From: Prochlorococcus sp. AG-402-N08
GTDB taxonomy: Bacteria; Cyanobacteriota; Cyanobacteriia; PCC-6307; Cyanobiaceae
Direction: 5' to 3'
Assembly (NCBI GenBank): GCA_003216535.1
Contig: QCIS01000012.1
Span: 1-50,081 of the forward strand
DNA length: 50,081 nucleotides
Positions within the stretch are counted from its first letter, which is position 1; each line of letters opens with the position of its first letter. A program made the translations under genes and the position numbers. This document shows, piece after piece, positions 36,083 to 44,741 of the stretch. A model generated the notes under the pieces. That model was not told where the DNA came from. It did not search any database and saw nothing but the letters and a program-made list of their open reading frames with translations.

Positions 36083-37431
36083 GCGTCACCAGTTATTGAT
36101 AATTCATCTACCCATATATGTGGAGAAATCCCACTTGTTGTTACCTCCTGGTTTGATTCTATATTTACTATATTTTTCAAAAGATATTTGATATCCCCTG
36201 CGACAGTTGCAGATTCTATTGAGATTTTTGTACCGTTTTTATAAAGCCATCCATCAAATGGAAGAGAGAATGAACCTTGACTTGCTCTGACACCTGCATG
36301 GATTGCATTTAATTCTTCAATATAAACAAATTCTCCCTCATAAGTAGAGTGATCTAATGATGTTTTGAGGTCATAGTTTTCATCTGATTTCTCAACTACT
36401 ATCCAATCAGGAGATACTGAGACTTTTGATCCTAGTCCAGCGTGGCCAGTGGGAATTGTTTTAAATATTCTTGCAGTTGATTCAGAGTGTATGTAATTTT
36501 CAATTTTCCCTTTATTAATTAAACATAATCTTTTGGTAGGGGTTCCTTCTCCATCAAATGGTGATGAAGAAATATTCTTTTCGTGAAGACCATCATCATA
36601 AATATTAAGTGCTTTTGTTGAAAGTTTCTCTCCAATAGAATTTTTATTAGATAAGCTCACTCCATCTAAAATACTTCTGGCATTAAACATTGAGCTAAAG
36701 GCATTTATGATAGTTAAAAAAGATTCTGGGGAAAAACATATTAAATATTTATCAGTTTTAATAGATGAATATTTTAAATGAGATATTGTTTTATTTGAAG
36801 CTTCTCTGATACAAGACTCTATATCAATATCTTCAACTCCATAGCCAAGTTTTACGGAACCTGAGCTACGAGGTTTATTATTTTTTTCTTCTGCTCTTGC
36901 GTATAAATATAGTGCAGCTTGACTTTTAGAATAACTTCGAAAGGCACCATCACTGTTTGCATAAACTCTCTCAAAGAAACTCTCAGTTAAACCATTATAT
37001 GGAACTGATTTAATGGATTCATGACTTTCTATTAGTTTTACTTCCGCTTCTCTTAAAAGCGTAAGTAACTTTTTTATTCCAACAGGAATTCTTTTTTTAA
37101 CTTCATTAACTTTAATAGGAACCTTCGCTAGTGGTGAAAATTCTGTACTTTCATTCTTATTGCCGAAATCAGAAGCTATATTTGCTTGATTAAGAGCCTT
37201 TTTAATACCAGATTTACTAACATCACTTGTTGTAGTAATTCCAACAAGATTAGATTCGTTCCAAACTCTTATAGTTAAAATTTGCTTTTGTGACGCTTTA
37301 AGTTGTTTAGCCTCTCCTTTATCTACTTGAACAGAGTAATCATTAGAAAAGCTTGCACCATAATCCCATTTTTTAAGATTGAGAGAATCTGCAACTTCAG
37401 AGATTTGAGTTGTTATTTCTTTTGAATTCAT
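36079..37431 (-). CDS. pmbA: TldE/PmbA subunit of the TldD-TldE metalloprotease complex
   Basis: 450 aa. It has the TldD/PmbA fold but lacks HExxxH; recognisable segments are QVDKGEAKQLKASQ (35-48), FSPLAKVP, YSKSQAALYLYARAEE, and LSLNKxSIGEKLS-like regions (SLSNKNSIGEKLS). SPFDGEGTPTKRL (about 291-303) is a hallmark, as is SGISPHIWVDELSITGD at the C-terminus. It pairs with TldD (three bases upstream) to degrade peptides and mature RiPP-type substrates in other bacteria. Its stop overlaps the fmt start by 4 bases. Confidence 0.92.
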   Translation of the reverse strand: MNSKEITTQISEVADSLNLKKWDYGASFSNDYSVQVDKGEAKQLKASQKQILTIRVWNESNLVGITTTSDVSKSGIKKALNQANIASDFGNKNESTEFSPLAKVPIKVNEVKKRIPVGIKKLLTLLREAEVKLIESHESIKSVPYNGLTESFFERVYANSDGAFRSYSKSQAALYLYARAEEKNNKPRSSGSVKLGYGVEDIDIESCIREASNKTISHLKYSSIKTDKYLICFSPESFLTIINAFSSMFNARSILDGVSLSNKNSIGEKLSTKALNIYDDGLHEKNISSSPFDGEGTPTKRLCLINKGKIENYIHSESTARIFKTIPTGHAGLGSKVSVSPDWIVVEKSDENYDLKTSLDHSTYEGEFVYIEELNAIHAGVRASQGSFSLPFDGWLYKNGTKISIESATVAGDIKYLLKNIVNIESNQEVTTSGISPHIWVDELSITGDA

Positions 37432-37434
37432 ATC

Positions 37435-38859
37435 CTATCTTCCTCCAACAGTGATTGAATCAACCTTAATATGAGGTTGGCCAACAGTAACGTTGACACT
37501 TCCACTGATGGATCCACAAAATCCAGGTGCCAATTCTAGGTCATTTCCGCACATTGATATTTTTGGCATAACTTCTTTAGCCTCACCTATCAAAGTTGCT
37601 CCCTTTACTGGGTTAGTTAATTTACCATTTTTAATTAGATATCCTTCTTCTACAGCAAAATTAAATTGTCCTGTAGCACCTACACTACCTCCACCCATTG
37701 ATTTGCAGTAAAGACCATCACTAATACTATTTATTAAATCTTCTTTGGAGTAATCACCTTTAGCTATATAAGTATTTCTCATTCTTGAAGCTGCTGCAAA
37801 TGAATAATTTTGTCTTCTCCCACTCCCTGTTCTTTTATGACCCGTTCTTAATTCACCAGCCCTGTCTGATATAAATTTTTTTAAAATTCCATCTTTTATA
37901 AGAACTGATTTTTCGGGTTCCATCCCTTCATCATCTACTGACAATGAACCAAAGGATCCTTCTGATATACCTTCATCTATTGCTGTTACTGATTCATGTG
38001 CAATTTTTTCATTCAATTTATTCTCAAATGGTGTTGTTCCTCTTTCAATTTGAGTAGTTTCAAGTAAATGCCCACAGGCTTCGTGAAATATAACGCCACC
38101 AAATTTATTAGCTAATACAACAGGCATTTGTCCAGCATCAACATAATCTGCATACAACATATTCATTGAACTTTCAAACACATCATTTGCTGCTTTTTCG
38201 TGATCCCATAATCTGAATTCATTAGGCATTCCTGAAGATCCAAACCTTCTACTTCCACTAGATCTATATTGGGCATCACTAGCAATTACGTTAAGTCCAA
38301 CTGTCTGATGTAACCTAATATCGGAGGCATAGGTTCCATCGCTGGAAGCAATCATTACTTCTTGCAAATTTCTTGAGTAACTTCCTTTTCTTGTAATTAT
38401 TTTATTATTTTTTTTAAGAGACTTTGTGCTGACTAATAGTTTTTCACTTATCTCATGAATCGATGGAACTTCATCTATCCATTTTTTCTTGGATAAACTA
38501 TAGTCCCTATGTTTATTTAAACCGTTAAATACTTCTCTATTTTTTTTGTCTGTTATGTCTAACATCTCAATAGCCTGAGATACCGATCTCATCAAGCCAA
38601 TTTTTGTTAAATCATTTGTACTTACAAATCCATCCTTTTTGTCTTTGAAGATTCTAATCCCAGCACCCCTTCCAAAAGATGGACTTACACTTGTAATGAA
38701 ATCCTCTTCAGCTAGCACGCTTGAATTGTCAGTATTCTCTATAAATATTTCTACAAAATCTGCTCCAAGTCCAATTCCATAAAAAATAATTTCTTCTAAC
38801 AAATCTTTATTGCAACTACCAAAAACGATTTCATTTGATTTGATTTGTGACGAAAGCAT
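37435..38859 (-). CDS. tldD: TldD metalloprotease subunit
   Basis: 474 aa. Zinc-binding motif HEACGH (about 257-262) lies in GGVIFHEACGHLLETTQIERG, followed by the DEGMEPEKSVLIKDG region and GSGRRQNYSFAAASRMRNTY. C-terminal EEGYLIKNGKLTNPVKGATLIGEA is typical. With PmbA/TldE (three bases downstream) it forms a heterodimeric protease that trims unfolded or modified peptides. No precursor peptide gene was found nearby. It begins 31 bases downstream of acsF on the same strand. Confidence 0.95.
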   Translation of the reverse strand: MLSSQIKSNEIVFGSCNKDLLEEIIFYGIGLGADFVEIFIENTDNSSVLAEEDFITSVSPSFGRGAGIRIFKDKKDGFVSTNDLTKIGLMRSVSQAIEMLDITDKKNREVFNGLNKHRDYSLSKKKWIDEVPSIHEISEKLLVSTKSLKKNNKIITRKGSYSRNLQEVMIASSDGTYASDIRLHQTVGLNVIASDAQYRSSGSRRFGSSGMPNEFRLWDHEKAANDVFESSMNMLYADYVDAGQMPVVLANKFGGVIFHEACGHLLETTQIERGTTPFENKLNEKIAHESVTAIDEGISEGSFGSLSVDDEGMEPEKSVLIKDGILKKFISDRAGELRTGHKRTGSGRRQNYSFAAASRMRNTYIAKGDYSKEDLINSISDGLYCKSMGGGSVGATGQFNFAVEEGYLIKNGKLTNPVKGATLIGEAKEVMPKISMCGNDLELAPGFCGSISGSVNVTVGQPHIKVDSITVGGR

Positions 38860-38890
38860 ATGAGTCTATAAATCTTCTCTCTTTAAAAGA

Positions 38891-40063
38891 TTATCTAATC
38901 GAAGGTTGGAAATCTTTACTTTCAAGAGGTTTTAATAAGTATAGTCTTAATAACTGGTAACCGTTTGATAAATATTTAGGTAATTTTTTTAAAGTTTTAG
39001 AAACTTGATTTCCATCACTGCTTGCAATGTCGGAAAGCACCTTATTATTCTCTACTATTGTATCTAATCTTCCATAAAAAGATTTATCATAAACGTTTAG
39101 TACTACAGGGAAAACTCTAGCAGAAGTTTCATTTGTTTTATTGATAACATACTGGTCGTAATCTTTAGCATCTAAACCTAAAGAAGCGTAGAAATCTTTT
39201 TTGATTCCCAGATCCCTAGCATACATAGTTGCAAATACAGCAAGTAAGAAAAATCTGGACCATAGCTTAGATGTTAATGGAAGATTGTTCAAAAAATATC
39301 TAAATCTATGGAAATAGTCAAAAATTGGATGTGTAAAGGTAGAACCGCCAATGGTTATTTTTTGGCTTAATGATTTAACGGTACGTGGTTGTGCTTTCAT
39401 TAATGCGTCAAAGAAATCACCGTGTCTATTTTCATCTTGACACCAATTCTCAAAGTAATTAAATAGTGGAAAAATTTTGCTATCTGGATTCTTTTCAAGA
39501 TGTCTATAAATTGCTATGTATCTCCAATAACCTATTTTTTCAGATAAATAAGTGGCGTAAAAAATACTTCTTGGCGGGAAATAAGTGTAATCTTTATTTG
39601 CTGTTAAAAAACCTAAATCTAGCTGTAGTCCAAAGTCATTCATTGATTTATTCAAGAAACCTGCATGTCTAGCTTCGTCTCTAGCCATATGAGCAAAACA
39701 TTCAGCAAGAAGAGGATTTTTGTCTTTAATTCTCTTGCTAAGTTCCTTATAAAGTAAAAAACCTGAGAATTCTGAAGTACAACTTCCCTCAAGAAAATCA
39801 ACAAAAAGCTCTCTTGTCTCAGGATCTAATTTTTCTGCAGCGCCTTCAAATTCAGTATTTCTTACAAAATGATGTCTATTGTAATCTTTTCTAAATTCCT
39901 CACATATAGCTTCCAATTCCTCTTCGTTTATTGATAAATCCATATTTTCCATTGCCTCAAAGTCTGTTGTATAGAATCTTGGAGACAAAATTGTTTCTTT
40001 TGCCGGTATCTTCCCATTGTTAACATCTTTTTTATTTTTTGATTCAACAGTCGATTGGGTCAT
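38891..40063 (-). CDS. acsF: Mg-protoporphyrin IX monomethyl ester oxidative cyclase (aerobic)
   Basis: 390 aa. Diiron ligands are in four-helix-bundle order: E-rich [20 protein letters not shown] (about 83-102), DEARH (129-133), and DENRHGDFF (210-218). LARDL-type ([21 protein letters not shown]) and NDDDDVIN-like tail segments follow. The enzyme makes the isocyclic fifth ring of chlorophyll using O2, downstream of ChlH in the same pathway. First gene of a run with tldD, tldE and fmt. Confidence 0.97.
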   Translation of the reverse strand: MTQSTVESKNKKDVNNGKIPAKETILSPRFYTTDFEAMENMDLSINEEELEAICEEFRKDYNRHHFVRNTEFEGAAEKLDPETRELFVDFLEGSCTSEFSGFLLYKELSKRIKDKNPLLAECFAHMARDEARHAGFLNKSMNDFGLQLDLGFLTANKDYTYFPPRSIFYATYLSEKIGYWRYIAIYRHLEKNPDSKIFPLFNYFENWCQDENRHGDFFDALMKAQPRTVKSLSQKITIGGSTFTHPIFDYFHRFRYFLNNLPLTSKLWSRFFLLAVFATMYARDLGIKKDFYASLGLDAKDYDQYVINKTNETSARVFPVVLNVYDKSFYGRLDTIVENNKVLSDIASSDGNQVSKTLKKLPKYLSNGYQLLRLYLLKPLESKDFQPSIR

Positions 40064-40143
40064 CTTTTATTTGATTTATTAATACTATTATTTACTATGA
40101 TTTGTATTTTTGAGAGAAAAGTTAACTTGGTGTTATTGTTTCT

Positions 40144-40722
40144 CTAATTAACTCCTATTAACTTTTGTCCATTCAATCTCTGAAGTAATCTTGAAATAAT
40201 TAATTTAAGGGTAATTCTTTTTTCGTCAATAAGAAAAGATTCAATAATGCTGGGTTTTTGATTAGGTTTGGATAAAGAAATACTTTTTAATGAACTAATG
40301 TCATCCTTCTCAAAAGAAAGCCAAAAATTACATGTATCTTTAATTTCACAATTTATTACCCAACATATATCTCCAGCAATAGGTCTATTGGTGTTTGTGA
40401 GATTAATGTTGTTTATTTCTAATCCTCTTTGATTAATTTCCTCTGTTAAGGCAGGAATTAAATGTATGTTGATAAATTCTTGGAAAGGCTTTTTCTCTAT
40501 TGGGAGTTCTTTTTGGGGTTTAGTGATAGTTTTGACGGGAGTATTAATTTCATCTTTTATACCAAGTTTAGGAGCAGAATTACTTTGAGAATCGCCATTA
40601 TTTCTATTCTTTTTGATATCTTTTTCTGATCTAGTTTCGTTTATTTCCTCAGAGTTTGATTTGGTAATGTTGTCAGATATTTCTTTATTGGTTTTATTAT
40701 TTATGTCTAAATTTTCTTCCAT
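40144..40722 (-). CDS. DUF2996 family protein
   Basis: 192 aa. The first 75 residues are low-complexity, Asn/Lys/Glu-rich and probably disordered. The conserved DUF2996 domain follows (about 80-192): FQEFINIHLIPALTEEINQRG, AGDICWVINCEIKDTCNFWLSFE, PSIIESFLIDEKRITLKLII and RLLQRLNGQKLIGVN. This family occurs in cyanobacteria and plastid-bearing algae/plants (LPA3-like relatives are involved in PSII assembly); the link here is by family only. Separated from acsF by 80 bases on the same strand. Confidence 0.8.
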   Translation of the reverse strand: MEENLDINNKTNKEISDNITKSNSEEINETRSEKDIKKNRNNGDSQSNSAPKLGIKDEINTPVKTITKPQKELPIEKKPFQEFINIHLIPALTEEINQRGLEINNINLTNTNRPIAGDICWVINCEIKDTCNFWLSFEKDDISSLKSISLSKPNQKPSIIESFLIDEKRITLKLIISRLLQRLNGQKLIGVN

Positions 40723-40786
40723 AAAAAAAACTATTTTCCTTATTATAAATTAAAAAAACCATTTTTTATTTAAATAATCTATTTTT

Positions 40787-41230
40787 CTACCAATCATTAT
40801 CTCCATTAACCCAGTCATCATTATTTTCAGTATTATTTGAATAATTTCGATCTTTTTTTAAATTATTATCATCCATATTTTTGACTACTCTATAATTAAC
40901 AGAAATTGTTGGTTGAGTTTCTCTAATATCTCTTTGTGGAGGCATCTCAACGTTTGATTCCATATTTTCCTCATTATTTTGAGATACAAAATCATCTTCC
41001 ACATTTTCGAAAGTATTTTTTCTAAAACTAGTAATTGTGGTATTCAATAAAGTACTTATAAATAAACCAGAAAAAAATGAAATACTGATTAATTTACCTA
41101 TACTTACTTCTTGGACAGTCCATTTAAAATATCTAAATGAAGTCTTCTGAGAATTATTTGTATATAGCAACGTTTGAAAAATTATTATTAAAAAAAAAGT
41201 TAATAATAAAAATTTTTTCTTAAAGATCAT
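40787..41230 (-). CDS. Small two-helix membrane protein with acidic C-terminus
   Basis: 147 aa. Two TM segments, FLLLTFFLIIIFQTLLYT (about 7-24) and IGKLISISFFSGLFISTLLN (about 44-63), then a long polar, Asn/Asp-rich, probably disordered tail with ERDIRETQPTISVNYRV-like conserved residues (PQRDIRETQPTISVNYRVV). The layout resembles LapA-like cytoplasmic-tail membrane proteins, and I recall similar proteins in cyanobacteria beside an RNB gene. It follows the RNB gene by 66 bases on the same strand. Function unknown. Confidence 0.6.
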   Translation of the reverse strand: MIFKKKFLLLTFFLIIIFQTLLYTNNSQKTSFRYFKWTVQEVSIGKLISISFFSGLFISTLLNTTITSFRKNTFENVEDDFVSQNNEENMESNVEMPPQRDIRETQPTISVNYRVVKNMDDNNLKKDRNYSNNTENNDDWVNGDNDW

Positions 41231-41296
41231 TCTTAAAAGTTATCTTCATTTTTTATTTGGGTTAATATTTTCATAATATATTTATTGAATCTTTAT

Positions 41297-43519
41297 TTAT
41301 GTTAACTCTAAATCAATTTGATATTTAAGAATATCGACTTTTATAATTTTTACTTCTATTGCATCTCCAACTTTATATGATTTCTTAGATTTTCTTCCAA
41401 TCAATAAATTTTGTCTTGATCTATATTCATACCAATCATTATTGAGAGTGCTGACATGGACTAAACCTTCTACATTAAGTTCTGATATCTCAACAAAAAA
41501 ACCATAAGTTTGGACTGATATAATAAATCCACTATAAGTATTACCTAATAATTTTTCTGCTTTTCTTACTTTTTTAATATTTATTAAATTAGATTTATAT
41601 TGGTTAACTTTGTACTTATATTCATTGAGTTTATCTATTATAAACTTATTAAATAATGCATCTAAATTCTTTGTAATTGATGAATTGAATATATCCCAAT
41701 TTACTAATTTTATTGACTTACTCTCCGATATATTTATTTCATTAATATTATTTTTTTTTGATTTCTTACCATTTATTATCATGTTAAAAATAGAATACTG
41801 GTTTATAAGATTAGTGAAGTCATATCCAGGAACTGTCCAAGGAGAAATAAATATTTTTTCTGATTCATCATTATCAAGATTATTTGAAATCAATCTTATT
41901 TGATTTTCCTTGAATTCATTAATTAAAAGTTTATGTAAGATTCTTTTTTTATTATCATCTTCGCATAGCTTAATTACTTTACTAAATGACAAATTGCCAT
42001 CTTCATTTAGCTCTATATCATTTTCAATAAATTCTGAATATTTGATGATTTCATTTGCATTAATGTAATCTATTCCCTTTGGGCTGTATCCTGCGCTTTT
42101 TAAGCCATATTGATTTGAATGTTTAAACCATATTAAATTCGCTTCATGTAGTATTGGTGAAAGGTATGTTTGGCAGTCTTCTTTATTTAATGATGCAAAA
42201 TATCCTTTATAAGGTTCAGCAGGATTGTGAATAAAAAATTCATCTAATAATTCTATTTTATTGATTTGGGCAGGGATTTCAACCTTACCGTCTAAGAGAT
42301 GTTTTTGTCTGAATGAACATGAAATTTCCAGTATTTTATCTAAATCGTTGATATATTCCTTTATAGGTTTTAATACCCGAGAGGTTATTCTTGTTTTACT
42401 TTTTCTAGATAGAAGCGCGTCAGTATGATCACTTCCAATAATAATAGAGCATTTTACTAAAGTAAGATGAAATGACCAATCAGTTATTTCATTATCACTA
42501 TTTAAATGTAAACAGAGGCTAACTGCTTCATTCTTTTCACCAGATTTAAATCCGGAATCATTTCTTACAGCTTCACTAAGGTAGTTTTGCCAATCGTTTA
42601 ACAAGGGTAATGATTCGAAGCCATTAAATAAAATTTCTAGGGATTTTTTGCTATTTAGATCTAATCTTTCTGCAAGATTATTTGTATGTATCCATAATTT
42701 AGTACTTTTATTTTCCCCCTCCTCTATTTGAATCATTGGGAGCATTGGACAATTATCAGAATTCCAACTTTTGAATAAATAAGAGTTTTTATCTGCTAAG
42801 TCTATCCTCTCCCTTTTTTCTATTTTTTTAGATTCAATATTATTTAAATTGTATGACTTAACGATATTGCTTTTGGATAAAACAAAGTCTATATCTAATT
42901 CCTCATTATTGTTTAGTTTTAGTTCTTGTATCACATGGCCTAATCCTTCTTCTTGACCTATGGGAAATCTATCAATATTAACTTTAACTATATTTTTGTT
43001 TTCTGGTTTGAACGTGTATTTTTTATTCTCTTTTGGAAGTTTAATTTTTGAAAGGATCCTATCATCTATAGGGATTGCATACACATCATTGTTTATTATT
43101 TCAACTTTAGAAAGAAGTATTTGATTTGATCTTTCAAGAATACAATCAACAATTCCCTCTGGTGATCTTCTTCTGTAACCCTCTTTTATTATTCTTACTA
43201 AAACTTTATCTCCATTCCATGCATAATTAAGTAGATTTTCTTTAATGTATATATCTTCTTTGTCCATCCCTCTTACAGCAAAGCAATAACCTTTGCTACT
43301 ACATCTTATTTTGGCGACAAAGTGATCGCTATCTTTTATGCAGGTATATTCATCATCTTGATTTTTATTAATTATTTCAAGTTTTTCTAGAGCTGTTAAA
43401 GCAATATCTAATTTATCCTTATCAGATTTCTTTGTTATTTTTAATAATCTGCATAATTTTTTATATTCTAACCCCTCTGACTGATTCAGATTATCAATTA
43501 TTGAAGATGTTGTGAACAT
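41297..43519 (-). CDS. RNase II/R (RNB) family protein with degenerate active site
   Basis: 740 aa. Domain order fits RNB exoribonucleases: N-terminal cold-shock-like OB part (about 60-210), RNB domain (about 235-590) and C-terminal S1 domain (about 655-740; GNTYSGFIISVQTYGFFVEI and VEGLVHVSTL). The RNB domain starts ERIDLADKNSY, matching REDLT in E. coli RNase II. But the catalytic IDxxxxxDxDDA segment expected at about 247-262 is absent (LFKSWNSDNCPMLPM), and the SPxRxYxDxxxH segment near 559-573 reads SPWTVPGYDFTNLIN. Both the Asp cluster and the RNA-contact arginines are lost. It may bind RNA without degrading it. Related cyanobacterial proteins are called Zam or VacB-like. Confidence 0.8.
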   Translation of the reverse strand: MFTTSSIIDNLNQSEGLEYKKLCRLLKITKKSDKDKLDIALTALEKLEIINKNQDDEYTCIKDSDHFVAKIRCSSKGYCFAVRGMDKEDIYIKENLLNYAWNGDKVLVRIIKEGYRRRSPEGIVDCILERSNQILLSKVEIINNDVYAIPIDDRILSKIKLPKENKKYTFKPENKNIVKVNIDRFPIGQEEGLGHVIQELKLNNNEELDIDFVLSKSNIVKSYNLNNIESKKIEKRERIDLADKNSYLFKSWNSDNCPMLPMIQIEEGENKSTKLWIHTNNLAERLDLNSKKSLEILFNGFESLPLLNDWQNYLSEAVRNDSGFKSGEKNEAVSLCLHLNSDNEITDWSFHLTLVKCSIIIGSDHTDALLSRKSKTRITSRVLKPIKEYINDLDKILEISCSFRQKHLLDGKVEIPAQINKIELLDEFFIHNPAEPYKGYFASLNKEDCQTYLSPILHEANLIWFKHSNQYGLKSAGYSPKGIDYINANEIIKYSEFIENDIELNEDGNLSFSKVIKLCEDDNKKRILHKLLINEFKENQIRLISNNLDNDESEKIFISPWTVPGYDFTNLINQYSIFNMIINGKKSKKNNINEINISESKSIKLVNWDIFNSSITKNLDALFNKFIIDKLNEYKYKVNQYKSNLINIKKVRKAEKLLGNTYSGFIISVQTYGFFVEISELNVEGLVHVSTLNNDWYEYRSRQNLLIGRKSKKSYKVGDAIEVKIIKVDILKYQIDLELT

Positions 43520-43589
43520 GATCTAAATGAAATTATAAATTGATTAGGTTTATACACTTCATTATTGCACCTTTTATCCAAGCTTAAAA

Positions 43590-43901
43590 CTAATTATTTT
43601 CTTTCTCTTCTTTTTCTGATTTGTTGATAGTGAATGAGTTTATAAAAAGTCTAATACCAATGATCAAAAATGTAATAGAGGCTATTGATTTAAGTACTAT
43701 TTCCGGCAAAAAACTTGATATAGAACCACCAGTCAAAGCTCCTAGAAAACTTGCAAAGACAAGCGCAGAAGAAGAACCCAAGAAAACTGCCAATGGTTTT
43801 TTTGAAGTGCCGCTTATAGTTAATGTAGCTAGTTGGGTTTTGTCACCTAGTTCAGCTATAAAAACGGTTAGAAATGTTGATAGTAATAAACTTAAAACCA
43901 T
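43590..43901 (-). CDS. Half-size GDT1/UPF0016 transporter (second of a pair)
   Basis: 103 aa with three TM helices and one E-x-G-D-K-T motif (AELGDKTQLATL, about 16-27). Members of this family with two repeats (GDT1, TMEM165, Mnx) move Mn or Ca across membranes. Here one repeat is one gene, and the partner repeat is the abutting gene at 43902-44228, so a heterodimer is likely. The acidic C-terminal tail (NKSEKEEKENN) is cytoplasmic by charge. Its start codon directly precedes the partner's stop. Confidence 0.85.
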   Translation of the reverse strand: MVLSLLLSTFLTVFIAELGDKTQLATLTISGTSKKPLAVFLGSSSALVFASFLGALTGGSISSFLPEIVLKSIASITFLIIGIRLFINSFTINKSEKEEKENN

Positions 43902-44228
43902 TTATAAATAATTTTTAAAAGTATCATATGCTAAAAATATACTTATTATTATCATTAATACACTAGTAAATAAAGCAAATTTGCTTGGAGATATTTTTTT
44001 TGATAACCATTTACCTATAAGAACTCCTACTACACTGGAGCTTATTAGAGCTAAAGAACTCCCAAGAAAAACAATTATTGGCTTGCCTGATTCAGCGGAT
44101 AACATTAGTGTTGCTATTTGGGTTTTATCGCCAAGTTCAGCAATAAAAATTGTTGTAAAAGTCGTAATAAATATTGATAAGAAACTTTTTTCTAAATTGC
44201 TTTCTTTTTTTTCTAATTTAGTATTCAT
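43902..44228 (-). CDS. Half-size GDT1/UPF0016 transporter (first of a pair)
   Basis: 108 aa with an E-x-G-D-K-T motif in IAELGDKTQIATLMLSAE (about 33-50) and GSSLALISSSVVGVLIGKWL. Three TM helices, with a 15-20 residue charged N-terminal extension (LEKKESNLEKS). It precedes its partner repeat with no gap, and its start overlaps the YkgJ-type gene's stop by 4 bases. Likely Mn/Ca homeostasis, inferred from the family; Mn supply matters for photosystem II. Confidence 0.85.
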   Translation of the reverse strand: MNTKLEKKESNLEKSFLSIFITTFTTIFIAELGDKTQIATLMLSAESGKPIIVFLGSSLALISSSVVGVLIGKWLSKKISPSKFALFTSVLMIIISIFLAYDTFKNYL

Positions 44229-44572
44229 TTTCTTGAAACTGCAATTTTAAAAGATTTCATCTCTTTACTTTCGTATCCATAATTTGATGAAATATGTTGT
44301 TTACAGCAATCTATTAGAAATTTATCACCAGATTTCAAATATCCTTTAAATTTAATTGAGAATTCATTTACTCGGCAAAAGTGGGGTCTGGTTTCATAAA
44401 TTAAGCATTTTTTATTTTCTCTGTCCAGATTTTTACACCAACCGTATTTATCAGTCATTGAATTTATCAAAGCGATATCTTCTTTGTTAAGTTTGTCAGC
44501 CAAATCACTTCTTTCGTTCAATTCGAACTTACAACAAGCTCCGCAATTTTCTATACATGTCCATGATTTCAT
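44225..44572 (-). CDS. YkgJ-type cysteine-cluster protein
   Basis: 115 aa with CIENCGACCKFEL (5-17), CKNLDRENKKCLIYETRPHFCR (about 46-67) and CCKQH (about 88-92). The CxxxCxxCC...C...C pattern is the Fe/Zn-chelating cluster of the YkgJ/UPF0153 family. Exact chemistry unknown. It is the first gene of a three-gene unit with the paired GDT1 proteins (4-base ATGA overlap), which hints at a metal link. Divergent from the Psb30-like gene. Confidence 0.8.
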   Translation of the reverse strand: MKSWTCIENCGACCKFELNERSDLADKLNKEDIALINSMTDKYGWCKNLDRENKKCLIYETRPHFCRVNEFSIKFKGYLKSGDKFLIDCCKQHISSNYGYESKEMKSFKIAVSRK

Positions 44573-44653
44573 AATTTAATTCAATCTTGTAACGTATCAG
44601 TACAGTTCTGTCATTTATTTGTAAAAATAGTATCACAAAACATATTCACTATC

Positions 44654-44731
44654 ATGGCAACACTTATTCCTTTAGCTGTAGTTGCGCTAGCAGGACCAGC
44701 AATAATTGCTCTTGTATTTTACCGTAAATAA
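44654..44731 (+). CDS. Photosystem II Psb30/Ycf12-like peptide
   Basis: A 25 aa peptide, MATLIPLAVVALAGPAIIAL then VFYRK. One TM helix with the LAGPxxI kink and a short basic tail, the layout of Psb30/Ycf12, a PSII core subunit near the Psb-J/K/Z edge. ATG 44654, ending in TAA 44731. It has a spacer of 81 bases from the divergent YkgJ-type gene. The name is a resemblance call; other tiny thylakoid subunits could look similar. Confidence 0.55.
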   Translation: MATLIPLAVVALAGPAIIALVFYRK

Positions 44732-44741
44732 AAATTTTTCT

